The position numbers were made by a program, and so were the translations under genes. Shown piece by piece: positions 1 through 10,796 of a DNA stretch of 64,000 bases (its first letter is position 1; every line of letters begins with the position of its first letter). The stretch is from Auanema rhodensis. Lineage: Eukaryota; Nematoda; Chromadorea; Rhabditida; Rhabditidae. The notes below the pieces were generated by a model that was given only the letters and a program-made list of their open reading frames with translations, was not told the origin of the DNA and searched no databases. The stretch spans positions 3,968,001 through 4,032,000 of the forward strand of contig OZ059896.1 of the NCBI GenBank assembly GCA_964057225.1, written 5' to 3'.

Positions 1-336
1 GTACACTCAACAATGCTTCCAAAAACATTTTGACAAAAATTTTCCCGAAAAATTTCAAAATAATTTCACAAAAAGTAGATGTTTTTAGATTCCTTTTTTC
101 AAGACAAAGACGATGGACATTGTTATTCAACAAAAAAATTAATTCTTCACGGTGAAAATCGAGGATATAAGTGTGAACCTATATCAGTTGATATCTCGGT
201 GCATTTTCAAGCTAGCGCAAATCTGATAACACAGATCGACGCAGCTTAAAAATCCGCATCGAATGCACTATACTACATTGGGAAACACTAAATACAAAAA
301 TTAGTTATGATCGTTTGAAAAATGATGCATTAGTGT

Positions 337-364
337 ATGTTGAGTTTCCATGTACACTCAACAT
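337..364. repeat. Inverted repeat in A1 monomer (8-base arms, 12-base loop)
   Basis: Arms ATGTTGAG and CTCAACAT are perfectly complementary and can form a short hairpin or cruciform. The feature recurs every 351 bases in A1. In units with CAACAATG instead of CAACATTG (such as 2421-2612) and in subfamily A2, where CTCAAC has become CTCAAA, the outer arm pairs are lost. The role is unknown. Confidence 0.8.
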
Positions 365-514
365 TGCTTCCAAAAACATTTTGACAAAAATTTTCCCGAA
401 AAATTTCAAAATAATTTCACAAAAAGTAGATGTTTTTAGATTCCTTTTTTCAAGACAAAGACGATGGACATTGTTATTTAACAAAAAAATTAATTCTTCA
501 GGGTGAAAATCGAG

Positions 515-545
515 GATATAAGTGTGAACTTATATCAGTTGATAT
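515..545. repeat. Overlapping dyads in A1 monomer
   Basis: Arms GATATAAG and CTTATATC flank a 6-base loop (515-536). The right arm overlaps a second inverted repeat with arms ATATCA and TGATAT and a 2-base loop (532-545). The two structures are mutually exclusive. The first is also intact in the inverted A2 subfamily (for example 50628-50649), so it has persisted across the A1/A2 split. Confidence 0.8.
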
Positions 546-665
546 CTCGGTGCATTTTTAAGCTAGCGCAAATCTGATAACACAGATCGACGCAGCTTAA
601 AAATCCACATCGAATGCACTATACTACATTGGGAAACACTCAATACAAAAATTAGTTATGATCGT

Positions 666-2069
666 TTGAAAAATGATGCATTAGTGTATGTTGAGTTTCC
701 ATGTACACTCAACATTGCTTCCAAAAACATTTTGACAAAAATTTTCCCGAAAAATTTCAAAATAATTTCACAAAAAGTAGATGTTTTTAGATTCCTTTTT
801 TCAAGACAAAGACGATGGACATTGTTATTCAACAAAAAAATTAATTCTTCACGGTGAAAATCGAGGATATAAGTGTGAACCTATATCAGTTGATATCTCG
901 GTGCATTTTCAAGCTAGCGCAAATCTGATAACACAGATCGACGCAGCTTAAAAATCCGCATCGAATGCACTATACTACATGGAGAAACGCTCAATACAAA
1001 AATTAGTTATGATCGTTTGAAAAATGATGCATTAGTGTATGTTGAGTTTCCATGTACACTCAACATTGCTTCCAAAAACATTTTGACAAAAATTTTCCCG
1101 AAAAATTTCAAAATAATTTCACAAAAAGTAGATGTTTTTAGATTCCTTTTTTCAAGACAAAGACGATGGACATTGTTATTCAACAAAAAAATTAATTCTT
1201 CAGGGTGAAAATCGAGGATATAAGTGTGAACTTATATCAGTTGATATCTCGGTGCATTTTCAAGCTAGCGCAAATCTGATAACACAGATCGACGCAGCTT
1301 AAAAATCCACATCGAATGCACTATACTACATTGGGAAACACTAAATACAATAATTAGTTATGATCGTTTGAAAAATGATGCATTAGTGTATGTTGAGTTT
1401 CCATGTACACTCAACATTGCTTCCAAAAACATTTTGACAAAAATTTTCCCGAAAAATTTCAAAATAATTTCACAAAAAGTAGATGTTTTTAGATTCCTTT
1501 TTTCAAGACAAAGACGATGGACATTGTTATTCAACAAAAAAATTAATTCTTCAGGGTGAAAATCGAGGATATAAGTGTGAACTTATATCAGTTGATATCT
1601 CGGTGCATTTTTAAGCTAGCGCAAATCTGATAACACAGATCGACGCAGCTTAAAAATCCACATCGATTGCACTATACTACATTGGGAAACACTCAATACA
1701 AAAATTAGTTATGATCGTTTGAAAAATGATGCATTAGTGTATGTTGAGTTTCCATGTACACTCAACATTGCTTCCAAAAACATTTTGACAAAAATTTTCC
1801 CGAAAAATTTCAAAATAATTTCACAAAAAGTAGATGTTTTTAGATTCCTTTTTTCAAGACAAAGACGATGGACATTGTTATTCAACAAAAAAATTAATTC
1901 TTCACGGTGAAAATCGAGGATATAAGTGTGAACCTATATCAGTTGATATCTCGGTGCATTTTCAAGCTAGCGCAAATCTGATAACACAGATCGACGCAGC
2001 TTAAAAATCCACATCGAATGCACTATACTACATTGGGAAACACTCAATACAAACATTAGTTATGATCGT
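666..2069 (+). repeat. A1 higher-order block, copy 1 (offset 3510 bases)
   Basis: Four successive monomers carry an ordered set of variants (CACGG/CAGGG state, ACATGGAGAAACGC end, CAATAATTAG variant near 1349, CGATTGC variant near 1664) that recurs at 4176-5579. The offset is 3510 bases, or ten monomers. The copies are not identical: for example the second copy has CAAAACAAAG near 5016, and the fourth unit differs at its 3' end. This points to a segmental duplication or unequal exchange inside the array. Confidence 0.65.
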
Positions 2070-2420
2070 TTGAAAAATGATGCATTAGTGTATGTTGAGT
2101 TTCCATGTACACTCAACATTGCTTCCAAAAACATTTTGACAAAAATTTTCCCGAAAAATTTCAAAATAATTTCACAAAAAGTAGATGTTTTTAGATTCCT
2201 TTTTTCAAGACAAAGACGATGGACATTGTTATTCAACAAAAAAATTAATTCTTCAGGGTGAAAATCGAGGATATAAGTGTGAACCTATATCAGTTGATAT
2301 CTCGGTGCATTTTCAAGCTAGCGCAAATCTGATAACACAGATCGACGCAGCTTAAAAATCCGCATCGAATGCACTATACTACATGGAGAAACGCTCAATA
2401 CAAAAATTAGTTATGATCGT

Positions 2421-2771
2421 TTGAAAAATGATGCATTAGTGTATGTTGAGTTTCCATGTACACTCAACAATGCTTCCAAAAACATTTTGACAAAAATTTT
2501 CCCGAAAAATTTCAAAATAATTTCACAAAAAGTAGATGTTTTTAGATTCCTTTTTTCAAGACAAAGACGATGGACAATGTTATTCAACGAAAAAATTAAA
2601 TCTTCAGGGTGAAAATCGAGGATATAAGTGTGAACCTATATCAGTTGATATCTCGGTGCATTTTCAAGCTAGCGCAAATCTGATAACACAGATCGACGCA
2701 GCTTAAAAATCCGCATCGAATGCACTATACTACATGGAGAAACGCTCAATACAAAAATTAGTTATGATCGT
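2421..2771 (+). repeat. A1 monomer with A2-like alleles
   Basis: This unit has GGACAATGTTATTCAACGAA where other A1 units have GGACATTG and CAACAAAA. The same alleles (read on the other strand) are standard in the inverted A2 array. It also has CAACAATGC and AAATCTTC. The same special unit type recurs at 6633, twelve monomers later. It looks like a relic of the common ancestor of A1 and A2 or a conversion tract. Confidence 0.7.
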
Positions 2772-4175
2772 TTGAAAAATGATGCATTAGTGTATGTTGA
2801 GTTTCCATGTACACTCAACAATGCTTCCAAAAACATTTTGACAAAAATTTTCCCGAAAAATTTCAAAATAATTTCACAAAAAGTAGATGTTTTTAGATTC
2901 CTTTTTTCAAGACAAAGACGATGGACATTGTTATTCAACAAAAAAATTAATTCTTCACGGTGAAAATCGAGGATATAAGTGTGAACCTATATCAGTTGAT
3001 ATCTCGGTGCATTTTCAAGCTAGCGCAAATCTGATAACACAGATCGACGCAGCTTAAAAATCCGCATCGAATGCACTATACTACATTGGGAAACACTAAA
3101 TACAAAAATTAGTTATGATCGTTTGAAAAATGATGCATTAGTGTATGTTGAGTTTCCATGTACACTCAACATTGCTTCCAAAAACATTTTGACAAAAATT
3201 TTCCCGAAAAATTTCAAAATAATTTCACAAAAAGTAGATGTTTTTAGATTCCTTTTTTCAAGACAAAGACGATGGACATTGTTATTCAACAAAAAAATTA
3301 ATTCTTCAGGGTGAAAATCGAGGATATAAGTGTGAACTTATATCAGTTGATATCTCGGTGCATTTTTAAGCTAGCGCAAATCTGATAACACAGATCGACG
3401 CAGCTTAAAAATCCACATCGAATGCACTATACTACATTGGGAAACACTCAATACAAAAATTAGTTATGATCGTTTGAAAAATGATGCATTAGTGTATGTT
3501 GAGTTTCCATGTACACTCAACATTGCTTCCAAAAACATTTTGACAAAAATTTTCCCGAAAAATTTCAAAATAATTTCACAAAAAGTAGATGTTTTTAGAT
3601 TCCTTTTTTCAAGACAAAGACGATGGACATTGTTATTCAACAAAAAAATTAATTCTTCACGGTGAAAATCGAGGATATAAGTGTGAACCTATATCAGTTG
3701 ATATCTCGGTGCATTTTCAAGCTAGCGCAAATCTGATAACACAGATCGACGCAGCTTAAAAATCCGCATCGAATGCACTATACTACATTGGGAAACACTA
3801 AATACAAAAATTAGTTATGATCGTTTGAAAAATGATGCATTAGTGTATGTTGAGTTTCCATGTACACTCAACATTGCTTCCAAAAACATTTTGACAAAAA
3901 TTTTCCCGAAAAATTTCAAAATAATTTCACAAAAAGTAGATGTTTTTAGATTCCTTTTTTCAAGACAAAGACGATGGACATTGTTATTCAACAAAAAAAT
4001 TAATTCTTCAGGGTGAAAATCGAGGATATAAGTGTGAACTTATATCAGTTGATATCTCGGTGCATTTTTAAGCTAGCGCAAATCTGATAACACAGATCGA
4101 CGCAGCTTAAAAATCCACATCGAATGCACTATACTACATTGGGAAACACTCAATACAAAAATTAGTTATGATCGT

Positions 4176-5579
4176 TTGAAAAATGATGCATTAGTGTATG
4201 TTGAGTTTCCATGTACACTCAACATTGCTTCCAAAAACATTTTGACAAAAATTTTCCCGAAAAATTTCAAAATAATTTCACAAAAAGTAGATGTTTTTAG
4301 ATTCCTTTTTTCAAGACAAAGACGATGGACATTGTTATTCAACAAAAAAATTAATTCTTCACGGTGAAAATCGAGGATATAAGTGTGAACCTATATCAGT
4401 TGATATCTCGGTGCATTTTCAAGCTAGCGCAAATCTGATAACACAGATCGACGCAGCTTAAAAATCCGCATCGAATGCACTATACTACATGGAGAAACGC
4501 TCAATACAAAAATTAGTTATGATCGTTTGAAAAATGATGCATTAGTGTATGTTGAGTTTCCATGTACACTCAACATTGCTTCCAAAAACATTTTGACAAA
4601 AATTTTCCCGAAAAATTTCAAAATAATTTCACAAAAAGTAGATGTTTTTAGATTCCTTTTTTCAAGACAAAGACGATGGACATTGTTATTCAACAAAAAA
4701 ATTAATTCTTCAGGGTGAAAATCGAGGATATAAGTGTGAACTTATATCAGTTGATATCTCGGTGCATTTTTAAGCTAGCGCAAATCTGATAACACAGATC
4801 GACGCAGCTTAAAAATCCACATCGAATGCACTATACTACATTGGGAAACACTAAATACAATAATTAGTTATGATCGTTTGAAAAATGATGCATTAGTGTA
4901 TGTTGAGTTTCCATGTACACTCAACATTGCTTCCAAAAACATTTTGACAAAAATTTTCCCGAAAAATTTCAAAATAATTTCACAAAAAGTAGATGTTTTT
5001 AGATTCCTTTTTTCAAAACAAAGACGATGGACATTGTTATTCAACAAAAAAATTAATTCTTCAGGGTGAAAATCGAGGATATAAGTGTGAACTTATATCA
5101 GTTGATATCTCGGTGCATTTTTAAGCTAGCGCAAATCTGATAACACAGATCGACGCAGCTTAAAAATCCACATCGATTGCACTATACTACATTGGGAAAC
5201 ACTCAATACAAAAATTAGTTATGATCGTTTGAAAAATGATGCATTAGTGTATGTTGAGTTTCCATGTACACTCAACATTGCTTCCAAAAACATTTTGACA
5301 AAAATTTTCCCGAAAAATTTCAAAATAATTTCACAAAAAGTAGATGTTTTTAGATTCCTTTTTTCAAGACAAAGACGATGGACATTGTTATTCAACAAAA
5401 AAATTAATTCTTCACGGTGAAAATCGAGGATATAAGTGTGAACCTATATCAGTTGATATCTCGGTGCATTTTCAAGCTAGCGCAAATCTGATAACACAGA
5501 TCGACGCAGCTTAAAAATCCGCATCGAATGCACTATACTACATGGAGAAACGCTCAATACAAAAATTAGTTATGATCGT
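4176..5579 (+). repeat. A1 higher-order block, copy 2
   Basis: This partner of 666-2069 lies ten 351-base monomers downstream. It shares the CAATAATTAG variant (about 4859) and the CGATTGC variant (about 5175) in the same order and spacing. Confidence 0.65.
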
Positions 5580-6632
5580 TTGAAAAATGATGCATTAGTG
5601 TATGTTGAGTTTCCATGTACACTCAACATTGCTTCCAAAAACATTTTGACAAAAATTTTCCCGAAAAATTTCAAAATAATTTCACAAAAAGTAGATGTTT
5701 TTAGATTCCTTTTTTCAAGACAAAGACGATGGACATTGTTATTCAACAAAAAAATTAATTCTTCAGGGTGAAAATCGAGGATATAAGTGTGAACTTATAT
5801 CAGTTGATATCTCGGTGCATTTTTAAGCTAGCGCAAATCTGATAACACAGATCGACGCAGCTTAAAAATCCACATCGAATGCACTATACTACATTGGGAA
5901 ACACTAAATACAAAAATTAGTTATGATCGTTTGAAAAATGATGCATTAGTGTATGTTGAGTTTCCATGTACACTCAACATTGCTTCCAAAAACATTTTGA
6001 CAAAAATTTTCCCGAAAAATTTCAAAATAATTTCACAAAAAGTAGATGTTTTTAGATTCCTTTTTTCAAGACAAAGACGATGGACATTGTTATTCAACAA
6101 AAAAATTAATTCTTCAGGGTGAAAATCGAGGATATAAGTGTGAACTTATATCAGTTGATATCTCGGTGCATTTTTAAGCTAGCGCAAATCTGATAACACA
6201 GATCGACGCAGCTTAAAAATCCACATCGAATGCACTATACTACATTAGGAAACACTCAATACAAAAATTAGTTATGATCGTTTGAAAAATGATGCATTAG
6301 TGTATGTTGAGTTTCCATGTACACTCAACATTGCTTCCAAAAACATTTTGACAAAAATTTTCCCGAAAAATTTCAAAATAATTTCACAAAAAGTAGATGT
6401 TTTTAGATTCCTTTTTTCAAGACAAAGACGATGGACATTGTTATTCAACAAAAAAATTAATTCTTCACGGTGAAAATCGAGGATATAAGTGTGAACCTAT
6501 ATCAGTTGATATCTCGGTGCATTTTCAAGCTAGCGCAAATCTGATAACACAGATCGACGCAGCTTAAAAATCCGCATCGAATGCACTATACTACATGGAG
6601 AAACGCTCAATACAAAAATTAGTTATGATCGT

Positions 6633-7093
6633 TTGAAAAATGATGCATTAGTGTATGTTGAGTTTCCATGTACACTCAACAATGCTTCCAAAAACATTTT
6701 GACAAAAATTTTCCCGAAAAATTTCAAAATAATTTCACAAAAAGTAGATGTTTTTAGATTCCTTTTTTCAAGACAAAGACGATGGACAATGTTATTCAAC
6801 GAAAAAATTAAATCTTCAGGGTGAAAATCGAGGATATAAGTGTGAACCTATATCAGTTGATATCTCGGTTCATTTTTAAGCTAGCGCAAATCTGATAACA
6901 CAGATCGACGCAGCTTAAAAATCCGCATCGAATGTACTATACTACATTAAGAAACGCTCAATACAAATATTAGTTATGATTGTTTGAAAAATGATGCATT
7001 AGTGTATGTTGAGTTTCCATGTACACTCAACATTGCTTCCAAAAACATTTTGACAAACATTTTCCCGAAAAATTTCAGAATAAATTTACAAAA
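6633..7093 (+). repeat. Divergent terminal A1 units beside satellite B
   Basis: The last full A1 unit and the partial unit after it hold far more private changes than interior units: TCGGTTCATTTTTAAG (about 6866), GAATGTACTATAC (about 6930), CATTAAGAAACGC (6945-6957), CAAATATTAG, GATTGTTTG, GACAAACATT and CAGAATAAATTTACA (about 7076-7090). Edge units of satellite arrays are known to be less well homogenised. CATTAAGAAA is also an A2 variant (seen reversed as TTTCTTAATG at for example 51932), so the edge is partly A2-like. Confidence 0.75.
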
Positions 7094-7100
7094 AAATTAA
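7083..7100. other. Junction of satellite A1 and satellite B
   Basis: A1 similarity runs to TTTACAAAAA (interior A1: TTTCACAAAAAGTAG). Satellite B begins with AAATTAAAGTTCACG (interior B: GCATAAATTAAAG). The switch falls inside the run of seven A at 7090-7096, so the exact breakpoint is ambiguous by a few bases. There is no unique or transposon sequence between the arrays. This fits an end-joining or exchange event at an A-run, but that is inference. Confidence 0.85.
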
Positions 7101-7121
7101 AGTTCACGTAAATTTCAAAGT

Positions 7122-7134
7122 CATGGTTACCATG
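7122..7134. repeat. 13-base near-palindrome CATGGTTACCATG in every B monomer
   Basis: CATGGT and ACCATG are perfect complements around a single central T (GGTTACC core). It recurs every 176 bases and is almost free of variation through all 247 units. The rare changes nearby (such as AAGTTATGG at about 24017 and AAAATCATGG at about 47949) lie just outside the core. Such constancy beside variable sites may mean a bound protein, or only recent homogenisation. Confidence 0.85.
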
Positions 7135-7213
7135 AACCAATATCAATAAAAATTTGTTTTTAGACTAATTTGGACATGGGGAATCTAATTTTGAAAACCG
7201 CATCTATTTATCT

Positions 7214-7223
7214 TTCACGTGAA
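7214..7223. repeat. Perfect palindrome TTCACGTGAA (E-box core) in B monomer
   Basis: This 10-base perfect palindrome is centred on CACGTG, the site class bound by basic helix-loop-helix leucine-zipper proteins. It is present in most B units. A recurrent allele changes it to CAGGTG (units in 35.3-39.1 and 42.4-45.6 kb, plus one near 26049), and a few units have CACGTAAAG (about 47873, 48753, 49986) or CATGTG (about 11969). Binding is not shown by sequence alone. Confidence 0.75.
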
Positions 7224-7245
7224 GCGAGTTACATACCAAGTGCAC

Positions 7246-7253
7246 ATCACGTG
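7246..7253 (+). other. ATCACGTG motif, once per B monomer
   Basis: This is a second CACGTG in the monomer. The octamer ATCACGTG fits the RTCACRTG consensus of the budding yeast centromere element CDEI (bound by Cbf1). It is nearly invariant through the array; one unit near 46145 has CACCTG. The match may be chance, since E-box sites are short, but the array concentrates it several hundredfold. Confidence 0.6.
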
Positions 7254-7276
7254 TACATTTAATTAGCATAAATTAA

Positions 7277-9036
7277 AGTTCACGTAAATTTCAAAGTCAT
7301 GGTTACCATGAACCAATATCAATAAAAATTTGTTTTTAGACTAATATGGACATGGGGAATCTAATTTCGAAAACCGCATCTATTTATCTTTCACGTGAAG
7401 CGAGTTACATACCAAGTGCACATCACGTGTACATTAAATTAGCATAAATTAAAGTTCACGTAAATTTCAAAGTCATGGTTACCATGAACCAATATCAATA
7501 AAAATTTGTTTTTAGACTAATTTGGACATGGGGAATCTAATTTTGAAAACCGCATCTATTTATCTTTCACGTGAAGCGAGTTACATACCAAGTGCACATC
7601 ACGTGTACATTTAATTAGCATAAATTAAAGTTCACGTAAATTTCAAAGTCATGGTTACCATGAACCAATGTCAATAAAAATTTGTTTTTAGACTAATATG
7701 GACATGGGGAATCTAATTTTGAAAACCGCATCTCTTTATTTTTCACGTGAAGCGAGTTACATACCAAGTGCACATCACGTGTACATTTAATTAGCATAAA
7801 TTAAAGTTCACGTAAATTTCAAAGTCATGGTTACCATGAACCAATATCAATAAAAATTTGTTTTTAGACTAATATGGACATGGGGAATCTAATTTCGAAA
7901 ACCGCATCTATTTATCTTTCACGTGAAGCGAGTTACATACCAAGTGCACATCACGTGTACAATTAATTAGCATAAATTAAAGTTCACGTAAATTTCAAAG
8001 TCATGGTTACCATGCACCAATATCAATAAAAATTTGTTTTTAGACTAATATGGACATGGGGAATCTAATTTTGAAAACCGCATCTCTTTATCTCTCACGT
8101 GAAGCGAGTTACATACCAAGGGCACATCACGTGTACATTTAATTAGCATTAATTAAAGTTCACGTGAATTTCAAAGTCATGGTTACCATGAACCAATATC
8201 AATAAAAATTTGTTTTTAGACTAATTTGGACATGGGGAATCTAATTTTGAAAACCGCATCTATTTATCTTTCACGTGAAGCGAGTTACATACCAAGTGCA
8301 CATCACGTGTACATTTAATTAGCATAAATTAAAGTTCACGTAAATTTCAAAGTCATGGTTACCATGAACCAATATCAATAAAAATTTGTTTTTAGACTAA
8401 TATGGACATGGGGAATCTAATTTCGAAAACCGCATCTATTTATCTTTCACGTGAAGCGAGTTACATACCAAGTGCACATCACGTGTACATTTATTTAGCA
8501 TAAATTAAAGTTCACGTAAATTTCAAAGTCATGGTTACCATGAACCAATATCAATAAAAATTTGTTTTTAGACTAGTTTGGACATGGGGAATCTAATTTT
8601 GAAAACCGCATCTATTTATCTTTCACGTGAAGCGAGTTACATACCAAGTGCACATCACGTGTACATTTAATTAGCATAAATTAAAGTTCACGTAAATTTC
8701 AAAGTCATGGTTACCATGAACCAATATCAATAAAAATTTGTTTTTAGACTAATATGGACATGGGGAATCTAATTTTGGAAACCGCATCTCTTTATCTTTC
8801 ACGTGAAGCGAGTTACATACCAAGTGCACATCACGTGTACATTTAATTAGCATAAATTAAAGTTCACGTAAATTTCAAAGTCATGGTTACCATGAACCAA
8901 TATCAATAAAAATTTGTTTTTAGACTAATATGGACATGGGGAATCTAATTTCGAAAACCGCATCTATTTATCTTTCACGTGAAGCGAGTTACATACCAAG
9001 TGCACATCACGTGTACATTTAATTAGCATAAATTAA
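7277..9036 (+). repeat. B higher-order repeat of 10 monomers (1760 bases), copy 1
   Basis: Ordered monomer variants in this block recur 1760 bases later. The marker CATTAAATT is at 7432, 9192 and 10952. The unit order (TTTCG with CATTAAATT; AATTTGG; ATGTC with TTATTTTTC; TTTCG with CAATTAATT; GCACC with AGGGCAC) is the same in each copy. Units 6 and 7 of this copy differ from the next one, so it is a mosaic. Confidence 0.75.
8139..8156. repeat. AT-rich inverted repeat at B monomer boundary
   Basis: Arms TTAATTA and TAATTAA flank the 4-base loop GCAT. This is the perfect form, in units with CATTAAT. Units with CATAAAT (for example 7259-7276) have one mismatch in the right arm. The feature recurs every 176 bases. 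Confidence 0.75.
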
Positions 9037-10796
9037 AGTTCACGTAAATTTCAAAGTCATGGTTACCATGAACCAATATCAATAAAAATTTGTTTTTAGA
9101 CTAATATGGACATGGGGAATCTAATTTCGAAAACCGCATCTATTTATCTTTCACGTGAAGCGAGTTACATACCAAGTGCACATCACGTGTACATTAAATT
9201 AGCATAAATTAAAGTTCACGTAAATTTCAAAGTCATGGTTACCATGAACCAATATCAATAAAAATTTGTTTTTAGACTAATTTGGACATGGGGAATTTAA
9301 TTTTGAAAACCGCATCTATTTATCTTTCACGTGAAGCGAGTTACATACCAAGTGCACATCACGTGTACATTTAATTAGCATAAATTAAAGTTCACGTAAA
9401 TTTCAAAGTCATGGTTACCATGAACCAATGTCAATAAAAATTTGTTTTTAGACTAATATGGACATGGGGAATCTAATTTTGAAAACCGCATCTCTTTATT
9501 TTTCACGTGAAGCGAGTTACATACCAAGTGCACATCACGTGTACATTTAATTAGCATAAATTAAAGTTCACGTAAATTTCAAAGTCATGGTTACCATGAA
9601 CCAATATCAATAAAAATTTGTTTTTAGACTAATATGGACATGGGGAATCTAATTTCGAAAACCGCATCTATTTATCTTTCACGTGAAGAGAGTTACATAC
9701 CAAGTGCACATCACGTGTACAATTAATTAGCATAAATTAAAGTTCACGTAAATTTCAAAGTCATGGTTACCATGCACCAATATCAATAAAAATTTGTTTT
9801 TAGACTAATATGGACATGGGGAATCTAATTTTGAAAACCGCATCTCTTTATCTCTCACGTGAAGCGAGTTACATACCAAGGGCACATCACGTGTACATTT
9901 AATTAGCATTAATTAAAGTTCACGTAAATTTCAAAGTCATGGTTACCATGAACCAATATCAATAAAAATTTGTTTGTGAACTAATATGGACATGGGGAAT
10001 CTAATTTTGAAAACCGCATCTCTTCATCTTTCACGTGAAGCGAGTTACATACCAAGTGCACATCACGTGTACATTTAATTAGCATAAATTAAAGTTCACG
10101 TAAATTTCAAAGTCATGGTTACCATGAACCAATGTCAATAAAAATTTGTTTTTAGACTAATATGGACATGGGGAATCTAATTTTGAAAACCGCATCTCTT
10201 TATTTTTCACGTGAAGCGAGTTACATACCAAGTGCACATCACGTGTACATTTAATTAGCATAAATTAAAGTTCACGTAAATTTCAAAGTCATGGTTACCA
10301 TGAACCAATATCAATAAAAATTTGTTTTTAGACTAGTTTGGACATGGGGAATCTAATTTTGAAAACCGCATCTATTTATCTTTCACGTGAAGCGAGTTAC
10401 ATACCAAGTGCACATCACGTGTACATTTAATTAGCATAAATTAAAGTTCACGTAAATTTCAAAGTCATGGTTACCATGAACCAATATCAATAAAAATTTG
10501 TTTTTAGACTAATATGGACATGGGGAATCTAATTTTGGGAACCGCATCTCTTTATCTTTCACGTGAAGCGAGTTACATACCAAGTACACATCACGTGTAC
10601 ATTTAATTAGCATAAATTAAAGTTCACGTAAATTTCAAAGTCATGGTTACCATGAACCAATATCAATAAAAATTTGTTTTTAGACTAATATGGACATGGG
10701 GAATCTAATTTCGAAAACCGCATCTATTTATCTTTCACGTGAAGCGAGTTACATACCAAGTGCACATCACGTGTACATTTAATTAGCATAAATTAA
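9037..10796 (+). repeat. B higher-order repeat of 10 monomers (1760 bases), copy 2
   Basis: This matches copy 1 in eight of ten unit types and copy 3 in the first seven. It shares with copy 3 the private change GTGAAGAGAG (9683 and 11443) and GGGAATTTAATT (about 9292 and 11052), so copies 2 and 3 are the more recent pair. Confidence 0.75.

Larger units (their letters stand above)
315..665 (+). repeat. Representative satellite A1 monomer
   Basis: One complete 351-base unit is chosen here to document internal structure; the phase is arbitrary. Seen directly: an inverted repeat with perfect 8-base arms ATGTTGAG and CTCAACAT at 337-344 and 357-364 (12-base loop); a second with arms GATATAAG and CTTATATC at 515-522 and 529-536 (6-base loop); and an overlapping one with arms ATATCA and TGATAT at 532-537 and 540-545. 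The two halves of the monomer do not resemble each other by eye, so it does not look like a recently doubled 176-base unit. Units with CCTATAT in place of CTTATAT carry one mismatch in the second hairpin. Confidence 0.9.
1..7093 (+). repeat. Satellite A array, subfamily A1 (351-base monomer, about 20 units)
   Basis: This is a head-to-tail tandem array that is already under way at base 1 (base 1 aligns with base 352) and ends at the junction with satellite B. The period is exactly 351: the same landmark recurs at 315, 666, 1017 and so on to 6633 with no net insertion or deletion. Units differ by substitutions at a few recurrent sites: CACGG or CAGGG before GTGAAAATCG, GAACTTATAT or GAACCTATAT, CCACATC or CCGCATC, ACATTGGGAAACAC or ACATGGAGAAACGC, and CAACATTGC or CAACAATGC. 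No gene, intron or mobile element interrupts it. A 63-residue open frame recurs in 19 units but is a repeat by-product. The strand sign is arbitrary; it only marks that this array is inverted relative to the array at 50526-64000. The family is not one I recognise. Confidence 0.97.
7101..7276 (+). repeat. Representative satellite B monomer
   Basis: One complete 176-base unit in the phase beginning AGTTCACGTA. In order it contains a nearly invariant stretch from AGTTCACGTAAATTTC through CATGGTTACCATG, an A/T-rich variable middle, a GGACATGGGGAAT block, the 10-base palindrome TTCACGTGAA (7214-7223), a conserved GCGAGTTACATACC block, GCACATCACGTGTAC, and an AT-rich inverted repeat that crosses into the next unit. 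Its length of 176 is close to a nucleosome repeat length, as in many satellites. No open frame of note. Confidence 0.92.

Noticed and set aside
1-351. Satellite A as an old dimer of a 176-base unit related to B
   Set aside because: The length fits, but I find no convincing alignment of the two halves of A with each other or with B beyond short A/T-rich words such as TTTTTAGA.
2131-2170. CENP-B box in satellite A1 (TTCCCGAAAAATTTCAAA)
   Set aside because: Compared with the reverse of the CENP-B box consensus (CCCG, 2 bases, T, 4 bases, CGAA), the required T and the CG of CGAA are absent.
315-6824. 63-residue open frames repeated in A1 units (MKNDALVYVEF...)
   Set aside because: The frame recurs once per 351-base unit because the unit repeats. 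It is short, lacks any recognised domain or signal, is broken in the terminal unit, and shows amino-acid-changing variants with no sign of coding constraint. It also has no counterpart kept intact in A2.
7111-7134. CATGGTTACCATG as a translational start context or operator
   Set aside because: ATG occurs in it, but the frame is soon closed and the array has no coding region. It is reported only as a dyad.
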